Shown here one piece after another: positions 1 to 6,587 of a stretch of 13,549 nucleotides of DNA. The DNA comes from an uncultured Microbacteriaceae bacterium (lineage in GTDB: Bacteria; Actinomycetota; Actinomycetes; Actinomycetales; Microbacteriaceae). The stretch lies in the NCBI GenBank assembly GCA_903907615.1, contig CAIVOR010000145.1:1-13549 (forward strand), given 5' to 3'. Position numbers and translations under genes: made by a program. How positions within the stretch are numbered: the first letter of the stretch is position 1; every line of letters starts with the position of its first letter. Under the pieces are notes generated by a model. It was not told where the DNA came from and ran no database searches. It saw nothing but the letters and a program-made list of their open reading frames with translations.

Positions 1-198
1 CCCATGGGCATCTCGGTCACGTTCGTCGTCGAGGGTGACTCAGTGCCGTCAAAGTTTGTTCCTCAACTCGTCGACCTCTACGAGCGTGGCCTGTTCCCCT
101 TCGATCGCCTTGTGAAGTCGTACCCCTTCGCCGAGATCAACAAGGCGTTTGACGATTCGGCCGCGGGCATCACGCTCAAGCCTGTGGTGGTCTTCTAG
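1..198 (+). CDS. Zinc-type NAD(P)-dependent alcohol dehydrogenase, C-terminal fragment (aryl-alcohol dehydrogenase-like)
   Basis: Only the last 65 codons are present. The reading frame is open at the window edge and ends at TAG 196-198, so the ATG at position 4 is probably internal. The fragment contains EGDSVP, then a stretch with LVDLYERGLFPFDRLV, then YPFAEINKAFDDSAAG and KPVVVF at the end. The FPFDRLV..YPFAEIN..F pattern is the C-terminal signature of medium-chain Zn-alcohol dehydrogenases, and from memory it most resembles the aryl/benzyl-alcohol dehydrogenase subgroup. Such enzymes oxidise a primary alcohol to the aldehyde with NAD(P)+ in the cytoplasm. The zinc ligands and the Rossmann glycine motif lie outside the window, so the substrate class is uncertain. 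It is followed after 112 bp by an AraC-type regulator on the same strand. The aldehyde dehydrogenase at 6588 could take its product. Confidence 0.8.
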   Translation, partial: PMGISVTFVVEGDSVPSKFVPQLVDLYERGLFPFDRLVKSYPFAEINKAFDDSAAGITLKPVVVF

Positions 199-252
199 GG
201 TCCACGCCTACCGCTGAGCTCGCGGCATCGACACCCGCTATTCTTGACTCGC

Positions 253-288
253 ACAAGAAAATATCTGAAACTGTATACGATTTCTTGT
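253..288. promoter_or_regulatory. Perfect 8-bp inverted repeat upstream of the AraC-type regulator gene
   Basis: ACAAGAAA (253-260) and TTTCTTGT (281-288) are exact reverse complements separated by 20 bp. A GTATAC palindrome (273-278) lies inside the spacer. Possible -10 hexamers overlap it (TATACG 274-279 or TACGAT 276-281), but no -35 is correctly spaced; TTGACT at 244-249 is too far away. The repeat sits 22 bp before the GTG start, so it could be an operator for autoregulation. As an RNA hairpin it would be weak and A/U-rich. Its role is not known. Confidence 0.4.
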
Positions 289-310
289 AACAGGAAGCGG
301 GGTTTCTGTC

Positions 311-1303
311 GTGGCATCGAACGCACACGTTGACGGGCTGACACAGACAATTTCCGTGACGGATTTTGCGTCCTGGCGCGCTCTGGTCTCGCAGTCTTTT
401 GTTCCCCTTAACGTGACGGCGCGATCGACCACGCACTTTCAGGCCCGTCTGCGTTCACGCTCGCTGGGGGACGTCTTTGTGAGCGAGGTGGGTGCTAACC
501 CACACACCGTTGAGCGCACCCCCGATCTGATTGCTGCGGGAAATCAGCCCTTCTTCAAGCTCTCGTTGCAGTTAGCGGGAACAGCCCTCCTCATGCAGGA
601 TGACCGCGAGGCGGTCTTGACGCCGGGCGACATGGCCATTTACGACACCGAGCGCCCCTACACCCTCTCGTTCGACGACGATTTCCGCACGCTCGTGCTC
701 ATGTTCCCGCAGTCGGTGATTGATCTTCCGCCGGACGCCGTGGCGCAGATTACGGCCAACCGCATCGCGGGCGACGAGGGCATCGCTCGCGTGGTCGCGC
801 CCTTCCTCGCCCACCTCACCGAGAACATGGAGCAGCTCACGAGCCACAGTGGTCTGCGCCTGGCACACAACACCGTGGACCTCGTCACCACCATGCTGCA
901 CAGTGAACTCGATACTCACGTGGGCGGCCACAACACCAGCCACCGCGCCGCCTTGGTGCACGACATCCGCGCCTACATCGACAACAACCTGGCCAACCCG
1001 TCACTCAGCCCCGCCTCGATCGCCCGAGCCAACTTCATTTCGACACGCCACCTCCACGGCGTCTTCAAGGATCAGGGTGTCACGGTATCGGCGTGGATTC
1101 GTTCTCGCCGACTCGAACACTGCCGACGCGATCTGGCCGACGCCATCTTTGCCGATCGTCCGGTTTCCGCCATCGCCGCCCGCTGGGGGTTTACCGACGC
1201 GTCGCACTTCTCACGTCTCTTTCGGAGCACATTCGGCGAGCCGCCCACCGATTTTCGCGAGCGGGTCTTGGGCCTCACCCCCGCCCTTGTTACCAAATCG
1301 TGA
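311..1303 (+). CDS. AraC-family transcriptional regulator with AraC_binding_2-like N-terminal domain
   Basis: This is a 330-residue cytoplasmic DNA-binding activator or repressor. Residues ~17-195 look like the AraC_binding_2 (cupin-like sensor) domain, including the LTPGDMAIYDTERPY segment (103-117). Residues ~215-318 are the double helix-turn-helix AraC domain: first helix-turn-helix around SLSPASIARANFISTRHLHG (231-250), second around VSAIAARWGFTDASHFSRLF (285-304), followed by the conserved FGEPPTDFR (308-316). The GTG start at 311 is chosen because it precedes the sensor domain. AGGAAG at 292-297 is a rather distant ribosome site, 13 nt away. Regulators of this architecture (FeaR type) often control catabolism of aromatic or amine compounds. 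Its neighbours, an alcohol dehydrogenase and a solute importer, fit that, but target and ligand are inferred. A terminator follows at once. Confidence 0.9.
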   Translation: MASNAHVDGLTQTISVTDFASWRALVSQSFVPLNVTARSTTHFQARLRSRSLGDVFVSEVGANPHTVERTPDLIAAGNQPFFKLSLQLAGTALLMQDDREAVLTPGDMAIYDTERPYTLSFDDDFRTLVLMFPQSVIDLPPDAVAQITANRIAGDEGIARVVAPFLAHLTENMEQLTSHSGLRLAHNTVDLVTTMLHSELDTHVGGHNTSHRAALVHDIRAYIDNNLANPSLSPASIARANFISTRHLHGVFKDQGVTVSAWIRSRRLEHCRRDLADAIFADRPVSAIAARWGFTDASHFSRLFRSTFGEPPTDFRERVLGLTPALVTKS

Positions 1304-1330
1304 TTTAGTTGAAAAACTCAACGAAATGAC

Positions 1331-1360
1331 AAAAACCCCTTGATTTATCAAGGATTTTTC
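1331..1360 (+). terminator. Rho-independent terminator after the AraC-type regulator
   Basis: CCTTGA (1338-1343) pairs perfectly with TCAAGG (1348-1353) around a TTTA loop. A run of As lies before the stem (1331-1335) and ATTTTTC follows it. The flanking A and T tracts mean it could terminate in either direction. A weaker hairpin, GTTGA (1308-1312) with TCAAC (1318-1322), sits directly after the stop codon. Together they separate regulator expression from the importer operon. Confidence 0.85.
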
Positions 1361-1410
1361 TTTCGTGCGCTCTGAGTCATGCTGATTTCCGATACATACA
1401 ACATTTGGCG

Positions 1411-1440
1411 TAGACAGGCTCAGTGCTGTTGACTCACTAT
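1411..1440 (+). promoter_or_regulatory. Possible promoter of the importer operon (weak match)
   Basis: TAGACA (1411-1416) matches the TTGACA -35 consensus in five of six positions. CACTAT (1435-1440) lies 18 bp further as a poor -10. TTGACT at 1429-1434 is another -35-like element but has no -10 at the right distance. A promoter must lie between the terminator near 1360 and the ATG at 1630 if the binding-protein gene is transcribed separately. The exact hexamers are uncertain. Use of this site would give a 5' leader of about 180 nt. Confidence 0.3.
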
Positions 1441-1621
1441 AGGTAGTGAGGGCTTCGTCCTTCCTTAGCAACTGCAGTGAGGCAGTTTGTCGGATTCGTC
1501 TGATGGACCTCTCACCGCATGCGATAAGGAAGTGTCGGGTGCCCTCTCTCACCGACTCGGTAGGACTTCTACCGAGACTCTGGATAAGGTCGCAGCAGTG
1601 CGACTGAAACTAACCGAGAGG
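1433..1621 (+). promoter_or_regulatory. Structured 5' leader of the binding-protein gene; candidate cis-regulatory RNA
   Basis: Four perfect short hairpins lie in a row. They are CTCACTA/TAGTGAG (1433-1439, 1444-1450), AACTGC/GCAGTT (1470-1475, 1482-1487), CTCGGTAG/CTACCGAG (1556-1563, 1569-1576) and GTCGCA/TGCGAC with a GCAG loop (1589-1594, 1599-1604). The Shine-Dalgarno is GAGAGG (1616-1621), 8 nt before the ATG. CTAACCGAG (1610-1618), which overlaps it, is a near-copy of the hairpin arm CTACCGAG, so CTCGGTAG could pair with either one. CCTCTC at 1508-1513 and 1543-1548 are both complementary to the Shine-Dalgarno. I could not match the region to a riboswitch class I know. There is no gene in this 326-bp interval. 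Confidence 0.4.
1509..1589 (+). repeat. Two-part direct repeat in the importer leader
   Basis: CTCTCACCG occurs at 1509-1517 and 1546-1554, and GATAAGG at 1523-1529 and 1583-1589, in the same order. The two modules are therefore CTCTCACCG-N5-GATAAGG and CTCTCACCG-N28-GATAAGG. In the second copy the 28-nt spacer contains the 8-bp CTCGGTAG/CTACCGAG hairpin. This could be an old tandem duplication with an insertion, or two copies of a binding motif. Confidence 0.5.
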
Positions 1622-1629
1622 CAATATCA

Positions 1630-2865
1630 ATGCGCATTTCCAAGAAGGTGCTCGTAGTTGCCGCCGTTGCCGGCGCAGCTGCACTCGCACTCAGTGGATG
1701 TTCGGGAAGCGGTGGCGGCGGAGCCGCTACGGGCGACCCCATCCTCGTTAACTCGATCACTGACACGAAGGCATTCCCCGAGGCAGCTGCTGTTGCCACG
1801 GCCGTCTTCGAGCAGTACAACGCTGCCGGTGGCCTCAATGGTCGTCCCGTTCAGCTCAAGACCATCGACGCACCCACGGGTGACGCTCCTGCTGCCGTCA
1901 ACGGCGCTGCAGACTCCATTGGTGACGCAAACGTCGTTGCCATGGTTGGTTCGAGCACGTTCGGTGAGTGTGCCATCAACCACCAGGCATACATCGACGC
2001 TGGCATGGTTGCTTTCGTTGGAGTGGGTGTAGACACGTTCTGCTTCACCACGCCCAACATGGCTGCTGCCAACAACGGACCGCTGTTTGACATCTACGCC
2101 ACGGCGTGGAACGCCATCAACGACGGCGCAAAGGCTCCCTGCATGGTTGCCAACGCAGCTGACCCCAGCACCGGCTTCGGTTACACCGAAGTTGTTAAGA
2201 ACCTCGAGGCAAGCACGGGCGTAAAGTTCGCTGCTGTTGAGATTCCTGACGCCAACCAGGCGAACGACTACAGCACCAACGTTCTGACGGCTCTCGCAGC
2301 CGGCTGTGACGCCCTGGTGTTCGGTGGAGTTCACCCCACGGTTGCCGCCATGATCGGTGTTCTGAACACGCAGGGTGTTGACCTTCCTGTCTACGTGCAG
2401 ACCTCGTGCTACGACCCCGGATTCCCCATGGAGCCCGCAGTTCAGGCATACCCCGGAATCGTTTCTGTTCCTGCAGAGCTCGCTCCTTCGGATGACCCTG
2501 CTAACGCAGACTTCCAGGCTCTCCTTGACAGCGGCGCTGTAGCTTCGGCTGAGACGTGGTCGTACTCGTTCATGCAGGCCGGTTACCTGGCAGCACAGAC
2601 GTTCATTCACGTTATCGAGTCGATTGATGGCGACATCACTCGCGAGAGCGTGACGGCTGCTGCTCAGAGCGACGCCATCTGGCCTATCGAGAACCCGATG
2701 TGGGGTAACCCCTGGACCTTCGGTCCCGGCGAAACCCACCAGGCTAACTCGTCGGTCTACCGTGCCGACATCGAGGCTGGCTCGGGCGCATGGAAGTCCA
2801 TCGGACCCTGGATTCAGGCAGCCGAGATGGACTGGATTGACATTGCAGCAACGCCTGCTGGCTAA
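1630..2865 (+). CDS. Liv/HAAT-type ABC transporter substrate-binding lipoprotein
   Basis: This 411-residue extracytoplasmic receptor delivers solute to the permease encoded downstream. It has a lipoprotein signal peptide: a basic start (MRISKK), a hydrophobic core and the lipobox LSGC (21-24), so Cys24 would be lipidated after cleavage. A Gly/Ser-rich tether (25-36) leads into a Peripla_BP_6 (LivJ/LivK-like) fold from about residue 38. AAGGLNGRPVQL (65-76) is a typical early motif of that fold. The ATG has a good Shine-Dalgarno, GAGAGG, 8 nt upstream. Codon choice is narrow (mostly AAC, GAC, AAG and GCT), which suggests high expression. The gene has its own structured leader and is followed by a strong terminator, as often seen when the receptor is made in excess over the membrane components. 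The ligand cannot be read from sequence; branched-chain amino acids, amides or aromatic acids are all possible. Confidence 0.92.
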   Translation: MRISKKVLVVAAVAGAAALALSGCSGSGGGGAATGDPILVNSITDTKAFPEAAAVATAVFEQYNAAGGLNGRPVQLKTIDAPTGDAPAAVNGAADSIGDANVVAMVGSSTFGECAINHQAYIDAGMVAFVGVGVDTFCFTTPNMAAANNGPLFDIYATAWNAINDGAKAPCMVANAADPSTGFGYTEVVKNLEASTGVKFAAVEIPDANQANDYSTNVLTALAAGCDALVFGGVHPTVAAMIGVLNTQGVDLPVYVQTSCYDPGFPMEPAVQAYPGIVSVPAELAPSDDPANADFQALLDSGAVASAETWSYSFMQAGYLAAQTFIHVIESIDGDITRESVTAAAQSDAIWPIENPMWGNPWTFGPGETHQANSSVYRADIEAGSGAWKSIGPWIQAAEMDWIDIAATPAG

Positions 2866-2883
2866 TCCACACCATTAAGAAAT

Positions 2884-2928
2884 AGGTGGTGTGCGGGAAA
2901 CGATATGCTTTCCCGCACACCACTTTTT
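2884..2928 (+). terminator. Strong intercistronic hairpin terminator with a possible competing hairpin
   Basis: GTGGTGTGCGGGAAA (2886-2900) pairs perfectly over 15 bp with 2909-2923 around the loop CGATATGC, and TTTTT follows directly. A copy of the 3' strand core, CACACCA, lies just after the stop codon (2868-2874). It could pair with TGGTGTG (2887-2893), which is part of the 5' strand, forming an alternative hairpin. The likely effect is partial termination, giving more binding protein than permease. Confidence 0.9.
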
Positions 2929-2993
2929 CCGCCCAGAACGTTTCTTCGCCCACCACCCACCTTTACTTCACTCACTAGGGAGCACAACGAGAC

Positions 2994-3866
2994 ATGTTGG
3001 TAACTACCTTTGCGGGCCTGACGCCGGGGGTGTTCTACGGGATTATCGGAATCCTGTTGACCCTCATGTCGCAGTTGACTCGCACCGTCAATTTCTCGCA
3101 GATGGCTGTGGGCATGTTCGGTGGCTACGTCGGAATGACCATGATTCAGAAGCTCAAGGTCGATATGTGGCTGGCAGCATTCGTGGGTCTCATCATTGCG
3201 GCCGCGCTCTCCGGCATCATCGGGTGGATCATCGCCACCTGGTTGCCCAACGCTCAGATTGCTACGCGATCAGCTGTGACCGTGGCGGCCCTGTTGCTCA
3301 TCGTCTCCGTTTCTTCCGTGCTCTTTGGGGCCAATCACAGTAACTTCAAGCCGCTCCTTCAGACCAACGTTGCTGAAATCCCGGTGGCCGGCGTCAAACT
3401 CTTTGTCTCACAGAACCTCGTCGTTCTTCTCCTCTTTGCCCTCGTGATTATCATCGGTTCGTCGCTTCTGCTGAAGCGCACCATGTTCGGGGTTCGACTT
3501 CGCGCCATCTCAGACCGTCAGGCGGCCGCCGAGCTCATCGGCGTGAACGTGAAGGTGCTTAACGTTGGCGTGTGGGTCGTCTCGGGTGCACTGATCTCGA
3601 TCGCGATATCGTTCATGCCCAACACGATTAGTAATGACTACATTTCGTTCTCGCTCCTGGTTATTGCGGGATCCGCCGCCGCGCTTGTCGGCTCGTTCAA
3701 GAACCTCTGGTTGGCCCTACTCGGTGGAGTCATCATCGGGGTACTTCAGGGATTCGTTGCTTCGCTCCCGGCATTCGCTGCCTACAAGGAATGGGTAACG
3801 TTCATTTTGATTCTCGTGTTCCTCCTCTGGAACCAGCGCAAGGAGGTTTGGGATGTCGCCCGCTAA
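2994..3866 (+). CDS. livH: Liv-type ABC transporter inner-membrane permease (LivH family)
   Basis: This 290-residue polytopic protein forms one half of the translocation channel of the importer. The N-terminus follows the LivH pattern: a first hydrophobic helix (FYGIIGILLTLMSQLTRTVN) leading into NFSQMAVGMFGGYVGM, matching the family's VLNFAHG...GAY region. Several further hydrophobic helices follow. SDRQAAAELIGVNV (about 171-184) is the cytoplasmic coupling region, corresponding to the AxxxxAxxxGIN motif that contacts the ATPase. Length is normal for the family (~290). AGGGAG (2977-2982) is the ribosome site, 11 nt before the ATG. The last 14 nt overlap the start of the LivM-LivG fusion gene, so the two are translationally coupled. 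Family assignment is secure; substrate is not. Confidence 0.9.
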   Translation: MLVTTFAGLTPGVFYGIIGILLTLMSQLTRTVNFSQMAVGMFGGYVGMTMIQKLKVDMWLAAFVGLIIAAALSGIIGWIIATWLPNAQIATRSAVTVAALLLIVSVSSVLFGANHSNFKPLLQTNVAEIPVAGVKLFVSQNLVVLLLFALVIIIGSSLLLKRTMFGVRLRAISDRQAAAELIGVNVKVLNVGVWVVSGALISIAISFMPNTISNDYISFSLLVIAGSAAALVGSFKNLWLALLGGVIIGVLQGFVASLPAFAAYKEWVTFILILVFLLWNQRKEVWDVAR

Positions 3867-5697
3867 CTCAACCAAGAACCAGGCTGCGGCAAAGTCGTCG
3901 CAGCCCGGTGTTCGTTCATTCATCAAGCCGACGTTTATTCATAGCCCGTGGGCACCGGCAATCTTGGGTGTGGCGTTCGTCATCGTCGCCATCCTGATTG
4001 GTCTGTTGCTGGGTACCGTCACTGACTTCGGTTACACCCGCATGGCGCAGATCCTGATCATGATGGTTCTGCTGCTGGGCCTCGGCGTCGTCACCGGTAC
4101 CGCGGGCATGATCGCTCTCTGCCAGCTCTCCTTTGCTGCTGCGGGAGCTCTGGTCGTGGAGTACATGTCGCTGTATCACATCGGTGATTACTTCGGTCAG
4201 TGGTCCTTCTTCTTCTACATGATCTGTGGCGCGCTCGTGGCCATGGTCATGGGTCTGATTGTGGGACTCCCCGCCCTGCGTTTGCGCGGCGTCAACCTGG
4301 CCGTGGTGACCTTGAGCCTCGCCTTCGTGTTTGACATCACCATCGTGGGCATCGGATTCCCCGCCCAGAAGACCGGAACCTTCATCGAACGCCCCTTCGG
4401 CATCGACGGGTCCAACGATGCGCCCGCCCTGGGCGCTACCGCGCTGGTGATTCTGGTCATTGCGGCGGCAATCGCCGTGGGTATCGTTTACCTCCAGCGC
4501 AGCCGCTGGGGTTCGTCGTGGAAGATGGTGGCGTTCTCCGAGCGTGGCACCGCTTCTGCGGGAATGAACGTTCAGGTGGCCAAGCTCAGTGCGTTCATCG
4601 TGAGCGCCGGAGCCGGCGGTTTGGCCGGTGGCCTCTTTGAGATGATTTTCCGCCAGGGAGTCACGACCGTCTATGGCCCCTACGCCTCGCTCGTCATCTA
4701 CGTGCTGGCGGCTGTGGTGGGCTCTTACTTGGTCGATATGGCCTTCTTCGGTGGAATCCTCTCCGTCATCATCCCGTTCATCCTGACTCGACTCAGCTGG
4801 CCGCTGTACATCGGTGACATGCTGTTTGGTGTGCTGGGAATCCAGGCACTGACGACGGGGTCCAACCTCGGTGAAGACATTCGTCGCGGAATTCGCAAGC
4901 GTGGTCGCGCGGCAAAGCTTGAAGCCATTGCCGACATCCCGCGTGAAGCCGGAAAGATTGCTTCGGTGCCGATTCCCCAGGGCACGGGTAAGCCGCTCCT
5001 GGTGGTCACGGACCTCGGCGTTCAGTTTGGCGCGGTCAGCGCAAACTCCCACGTCAACGTCACGGTGACAGAGGGAACCATCCTCGGTCTCATCGGTCCG
5101 AACGGAGCCGGCAAGTCAACGTTTATCGACGCCGTCACAGGCTTCTTGCCTCAGCACACTGGAACCGTGGCGATTGACGGCTTGGTCATCGACAAGAGGT
5201 CGCCGAGCTTCATCGCCCGAAACGGCGTTCGCCGCACCTATCAGCAGGACCGAGTTCCCTCGACCCTGACCGTCGGTGCGTACGTTCGCTTCGTCACGGG
5301 TGGCAAGGCAACGCGGGCCGAGATTGATGAGGTGCTCGACTTCTTCGAGTGCCCCACCTACTACTCACCGCTGAGCCTCGTGGATGTGGGAACCAAGCGT
5401 CTCATTGAGGTTGCTGCCGGCGTGGCTGCCAAGCCGAAGGTGTTGCTCTTGGATGAGCCTGCCGCCGGTCTCGACCACGAACAGCACATCGCCTTCGGTG
5501 AGCGCCTGCGTCAGGTGCCCACCAAGTACGGCGTCACGCTCCTGATCATTGAGCACGACCTCGACCTGGTTCGCAGTGTGTGCTCCGAAATCACGGTGCT
5601 CAACTTTGGTGAAGTTCTCGCCTCGGGTTCACAGGAAGCGGTTCTGTCGAATCCTGAAGTTCTCAAGGCCTACATGGGTGAAACGGAGTTGCTGTGA
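3853..5697 (+). CDS. livM-livG: Fused Liv-type permease and ATPase (LivM-LivG) of an ABC importer
   Basis: One 614-residue polypeptide carries two usually separate subunits. Residues ~33-335 are a LivM-like membrane domain with about eight helices, including GLGVVTGTAGMIALCQLSFAA (76-96) and LPALRLRGVNLAVVTLSLAF (139-158). A basic linker (~343-378) leads to a LivG-like ATPase domain. There the Walker A is GPNGAGKST (415-423), the Q-loop lies around Q464/Q465, the Walker B is VLLLDE (530-535) and the switch histidine is H568. The ABC signature, expected as LSxGQ, reads VDVGT (510-514), so the serine and glutamine are replaced. AGGAGG (3841-3846) lies 6 nt before the ATG, which overlaps the livH end by 14 nt. 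The stop overlaps the LivF start by 4 nt (GTGA). The frame runs unbroken through the linker, so this is a true fusion rather than two adjacent genes. Confidence 0.93.
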   Translation: MSPANSTKNQAAAKSSQPGVRSFIKPTFIHSPWAPAILGVAFVIVAILIGLLLGTVTDFGYTRMAQILIMMVLLLGLGVVTGTAGMIALCQLSFAAAGALVVEYMSLYHIGDYFGQWSFFFYMICGALVAMVMGLIVGLPALRLRGVNLAVVTLSLAFVFDITIVGIGFPAQKTGTFIERPFGIDGSNDAPALGATALVILVIAAAIAVGIVYLQRSRWGSSWKMVAFSERGTASAGMNVQVAKLSAFIVSAGAGGLAGGLFEMIFRQGVTTVYGPYASLVIYVLAAVVGSYLVDMAFFGGILSVIIPFILTRLSWPLYIGDMLFGVLGIQALTTGSNLGEDIRRGIRKRGRAAKLEAIADIPREAGKIASVPIPQGTGKPLLVVTDLGVQFGAVSANSHVNVTVTEGTILGLIGPNGAGKSTFIDAVTGFLPQHTGTVAIDGLVIDKRSPSFIARNGVRRTYQQDRVPSTLTVGAYVRFVTGGKATRAEIDEVLDFFECPTYYSPLSLVDVGTKRLIEVAAGVAAKPKVLLLDEPAAGLDHEQHIAFGERLRQVPTKYGVTLLIIEHDLDLVRSVCSEITVLNFGEVLASGSQEAVLSNPEVLKAYMGETELL

Positions 5698-6383
5698 GTC
5701 TCGTACTGAATGATGTAACGGTCAGCCGAGGTGTTGGTCCGGTTATTTCCAACGTCACGCTGGAAATCAAGCCCGGTGAAATCACCACACTGGTGGGCCC
5801 GAACGGTGCTGGCAAGACCAGCCTGATCGAGTCCATCGCCGGAGTGATTATTCCCAGCGCCGGAAGCGTGGTGATGAACGACGTGGATATCACCAAGTTC
5901 TCCAAGCGCAAGCGGGCTCGTTCCGGTCTCGCGATTGTGGAGCAGGGACGCATGATCTTCCCGTCGCTCACCGTTCGCGAGAACCTGCAGCTCACGGCAC
6001 GCACCAAGGCAGATTTCGACGAGGCCATGGCACTGTTCCCCGAGCTCGAGAAGCGCATCAATAACAACACGGTGCTCCTCTCCGGTGGCGAGCAGCAGAT
6101 GGTGGTGCTGGCTCGCGCATTTGCGTCGAAGCCCAAGTACCTTTTGCTCGACGAAATGTCGCTGGGTCTGGCTCCGGTCGTGTTCATGCGCTTGCTCCCG
6201 GTTATCGAGGGCATCGCCAAGTCTGGCGTGGGAGTTCTGCTTGTTGAGCAGTTCGCTCACCTGGCGCTGGGTATCGCCTCCGACGCCATGGTCGTCACCA
6301 GTGGTCGCGTGTCGTACCACGGTTCGCCCAAGAAGCTCACGAGCGATGCTGAACTCATGCGCAAATCGTACATGGGCGAGTAG
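5694..6383 (+). CDS. livF: Liv-type ABC transporter ATP-binding protein (LivF family)
   Basis: This 229-residue cytoplasmic ATPase pairs with the LivG-like domain of the preceding fusion protein to power import. The Walker A is GPNGAGKT (35-42), the signature is the canonical LSGGEQ (129-134) and the Walker B is YLLLDE (149-154), followed by MSLGLAP, a LivF hallmark. The switch position reads LLVEQ (182-186): Gln replaces the usual His, which is normal for LivF. The length fits the family (~235). The start is GTG, placed by the 4-nt GTGA overlap with the upstream stop and by GGAG at 5685-5688. This canonical signature would complement the Walker A of LivG, while the partner's degenerate VDVGT would face this protein's own Walker A. 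It is the last gene of the importer operon. Confidence 0.93.
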   Translation: MSLVLNDVTVSRGVGPVISNVTLEIKPGEITTLVGPNGAGKTSLIESIAGVIIPSAGSVVMNDVDITKFSKRKRARSGLAIVEQGRMIFPSLTVRENLQLTARTKADFDEAMALFPELEKRINNNTVLLSGGEQQMVVLARAFASKPKYLLLDEMSLGLAPVVFMRLLPVIEGIAKSGVGVLLVEQFAHLALGIASDAMVVTSGRVSYHGSPKKLTSDAELMRKSYMGE

Positions 6384-6399
6384 TTCGACAGTTCTTGAC

Positions 6400-6438
6400 T
6401 GAGGGGCTCCGCCGCCACGGTGGGGCCCCTCACTTTTT
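6400..6438 (+). terminator. Rho-independent terminator of the importer operon
   Basis: TGAGGGGCTCCGCC (6400-6413) pairs with GGTGGGGCCCCTCA (6419-6432), with two G-U pairs, around the loop GCCAC. It is followed by CTTTTTG. It lies 16 bp after the livF stop and isolates the operon from the aldehyde dehydrogenase gene. Confidence 0.9.
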
Positions 6439-6527
6439 GTTCACCAGACCTTGCCTGCGCGCGCAACATCTAGCGAAAACCAGCGAAGCGTCCGCCTGAC
6501 CGGCAAAACAGGCCGGCGCAGAGGCTT

Positions 6528-6554
6528 TAGGCTGTCAGGGTGCCTTGTTGGCAC
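6528..6554 (+). promoter_or_regulatory. Likely -10 element and 5'-terminal hairpin of the aldehyde dehydrogenase transcript
   Basis: TAGGCT (6528-6533) fits the TANNNT -10 pattern of actinobacterial promoters; I cannot name a convincing -35. Transcription would start near 6540. There GTGCC (6540-6544) and GGCAC (6550-6554) form a perfect 5-bp hairpin at the very 5' end. That leaves a ~48-nt leader with AGGCGG (6576-6581) before the ATG at 6588. The alternative is a leaderless start at GTG 6540, which is in frame. Confidence 0.45.
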
Positions 6555-6587
6555 AGATTCGACACATACAAGAACAGGCGGTTGGCA

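Noticed and set aside
1431..1443. GACTCACTATAGG, 13 bases identical to the core and +1/+2 of the phage T7 promoter
   Set aside because: The upstream recognition part (-17 to -12) does not match and no T7-like polymerase is in the window. The identity arises within a local hairpin and is most likely chance, though it could matter to someone using T7 systems with this DNA.
1211..1552. 113-codon minus-strand frame covering the regulator end and the gene-free interval
   Set aside because: It runs through a terminator and overlaps a well-supported gene, and it has no family features.
1440..1629. Known riboswitch classes (FMN, cobalamin, SAM, glycine, ykkC/guanidine)
   Set aside because: I compared the conserved cores I remember and found none. 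The CCGAGAG overlapping the Shine-Dalgarno alone is not enough for a guanidine-type call.
1627..2739. 370-codon open frame antisense to the binding-protein gene
   Set aside because: It is a mirror of the strongly biased codon use of the real gene. The predicted protein is rich in Arg, Val, Gly and Asn with no recognisable fold, and it lacks a ribosome site.
3916..5052. 378-codon open frame antisense to the LivM-LivG fusion
   Set aside because: Its product is unusually rich in His, Asp, Gln and Arg without any motif, as expected for the complement of a membrane-protein gene.
6472..6487. AGCGAA direct repeat with 10-bp period upstream of the aldehyde dehydrogenase
   Set aside because: The repeat is only six bases and occurs twice, which is too short to support an operator claim.
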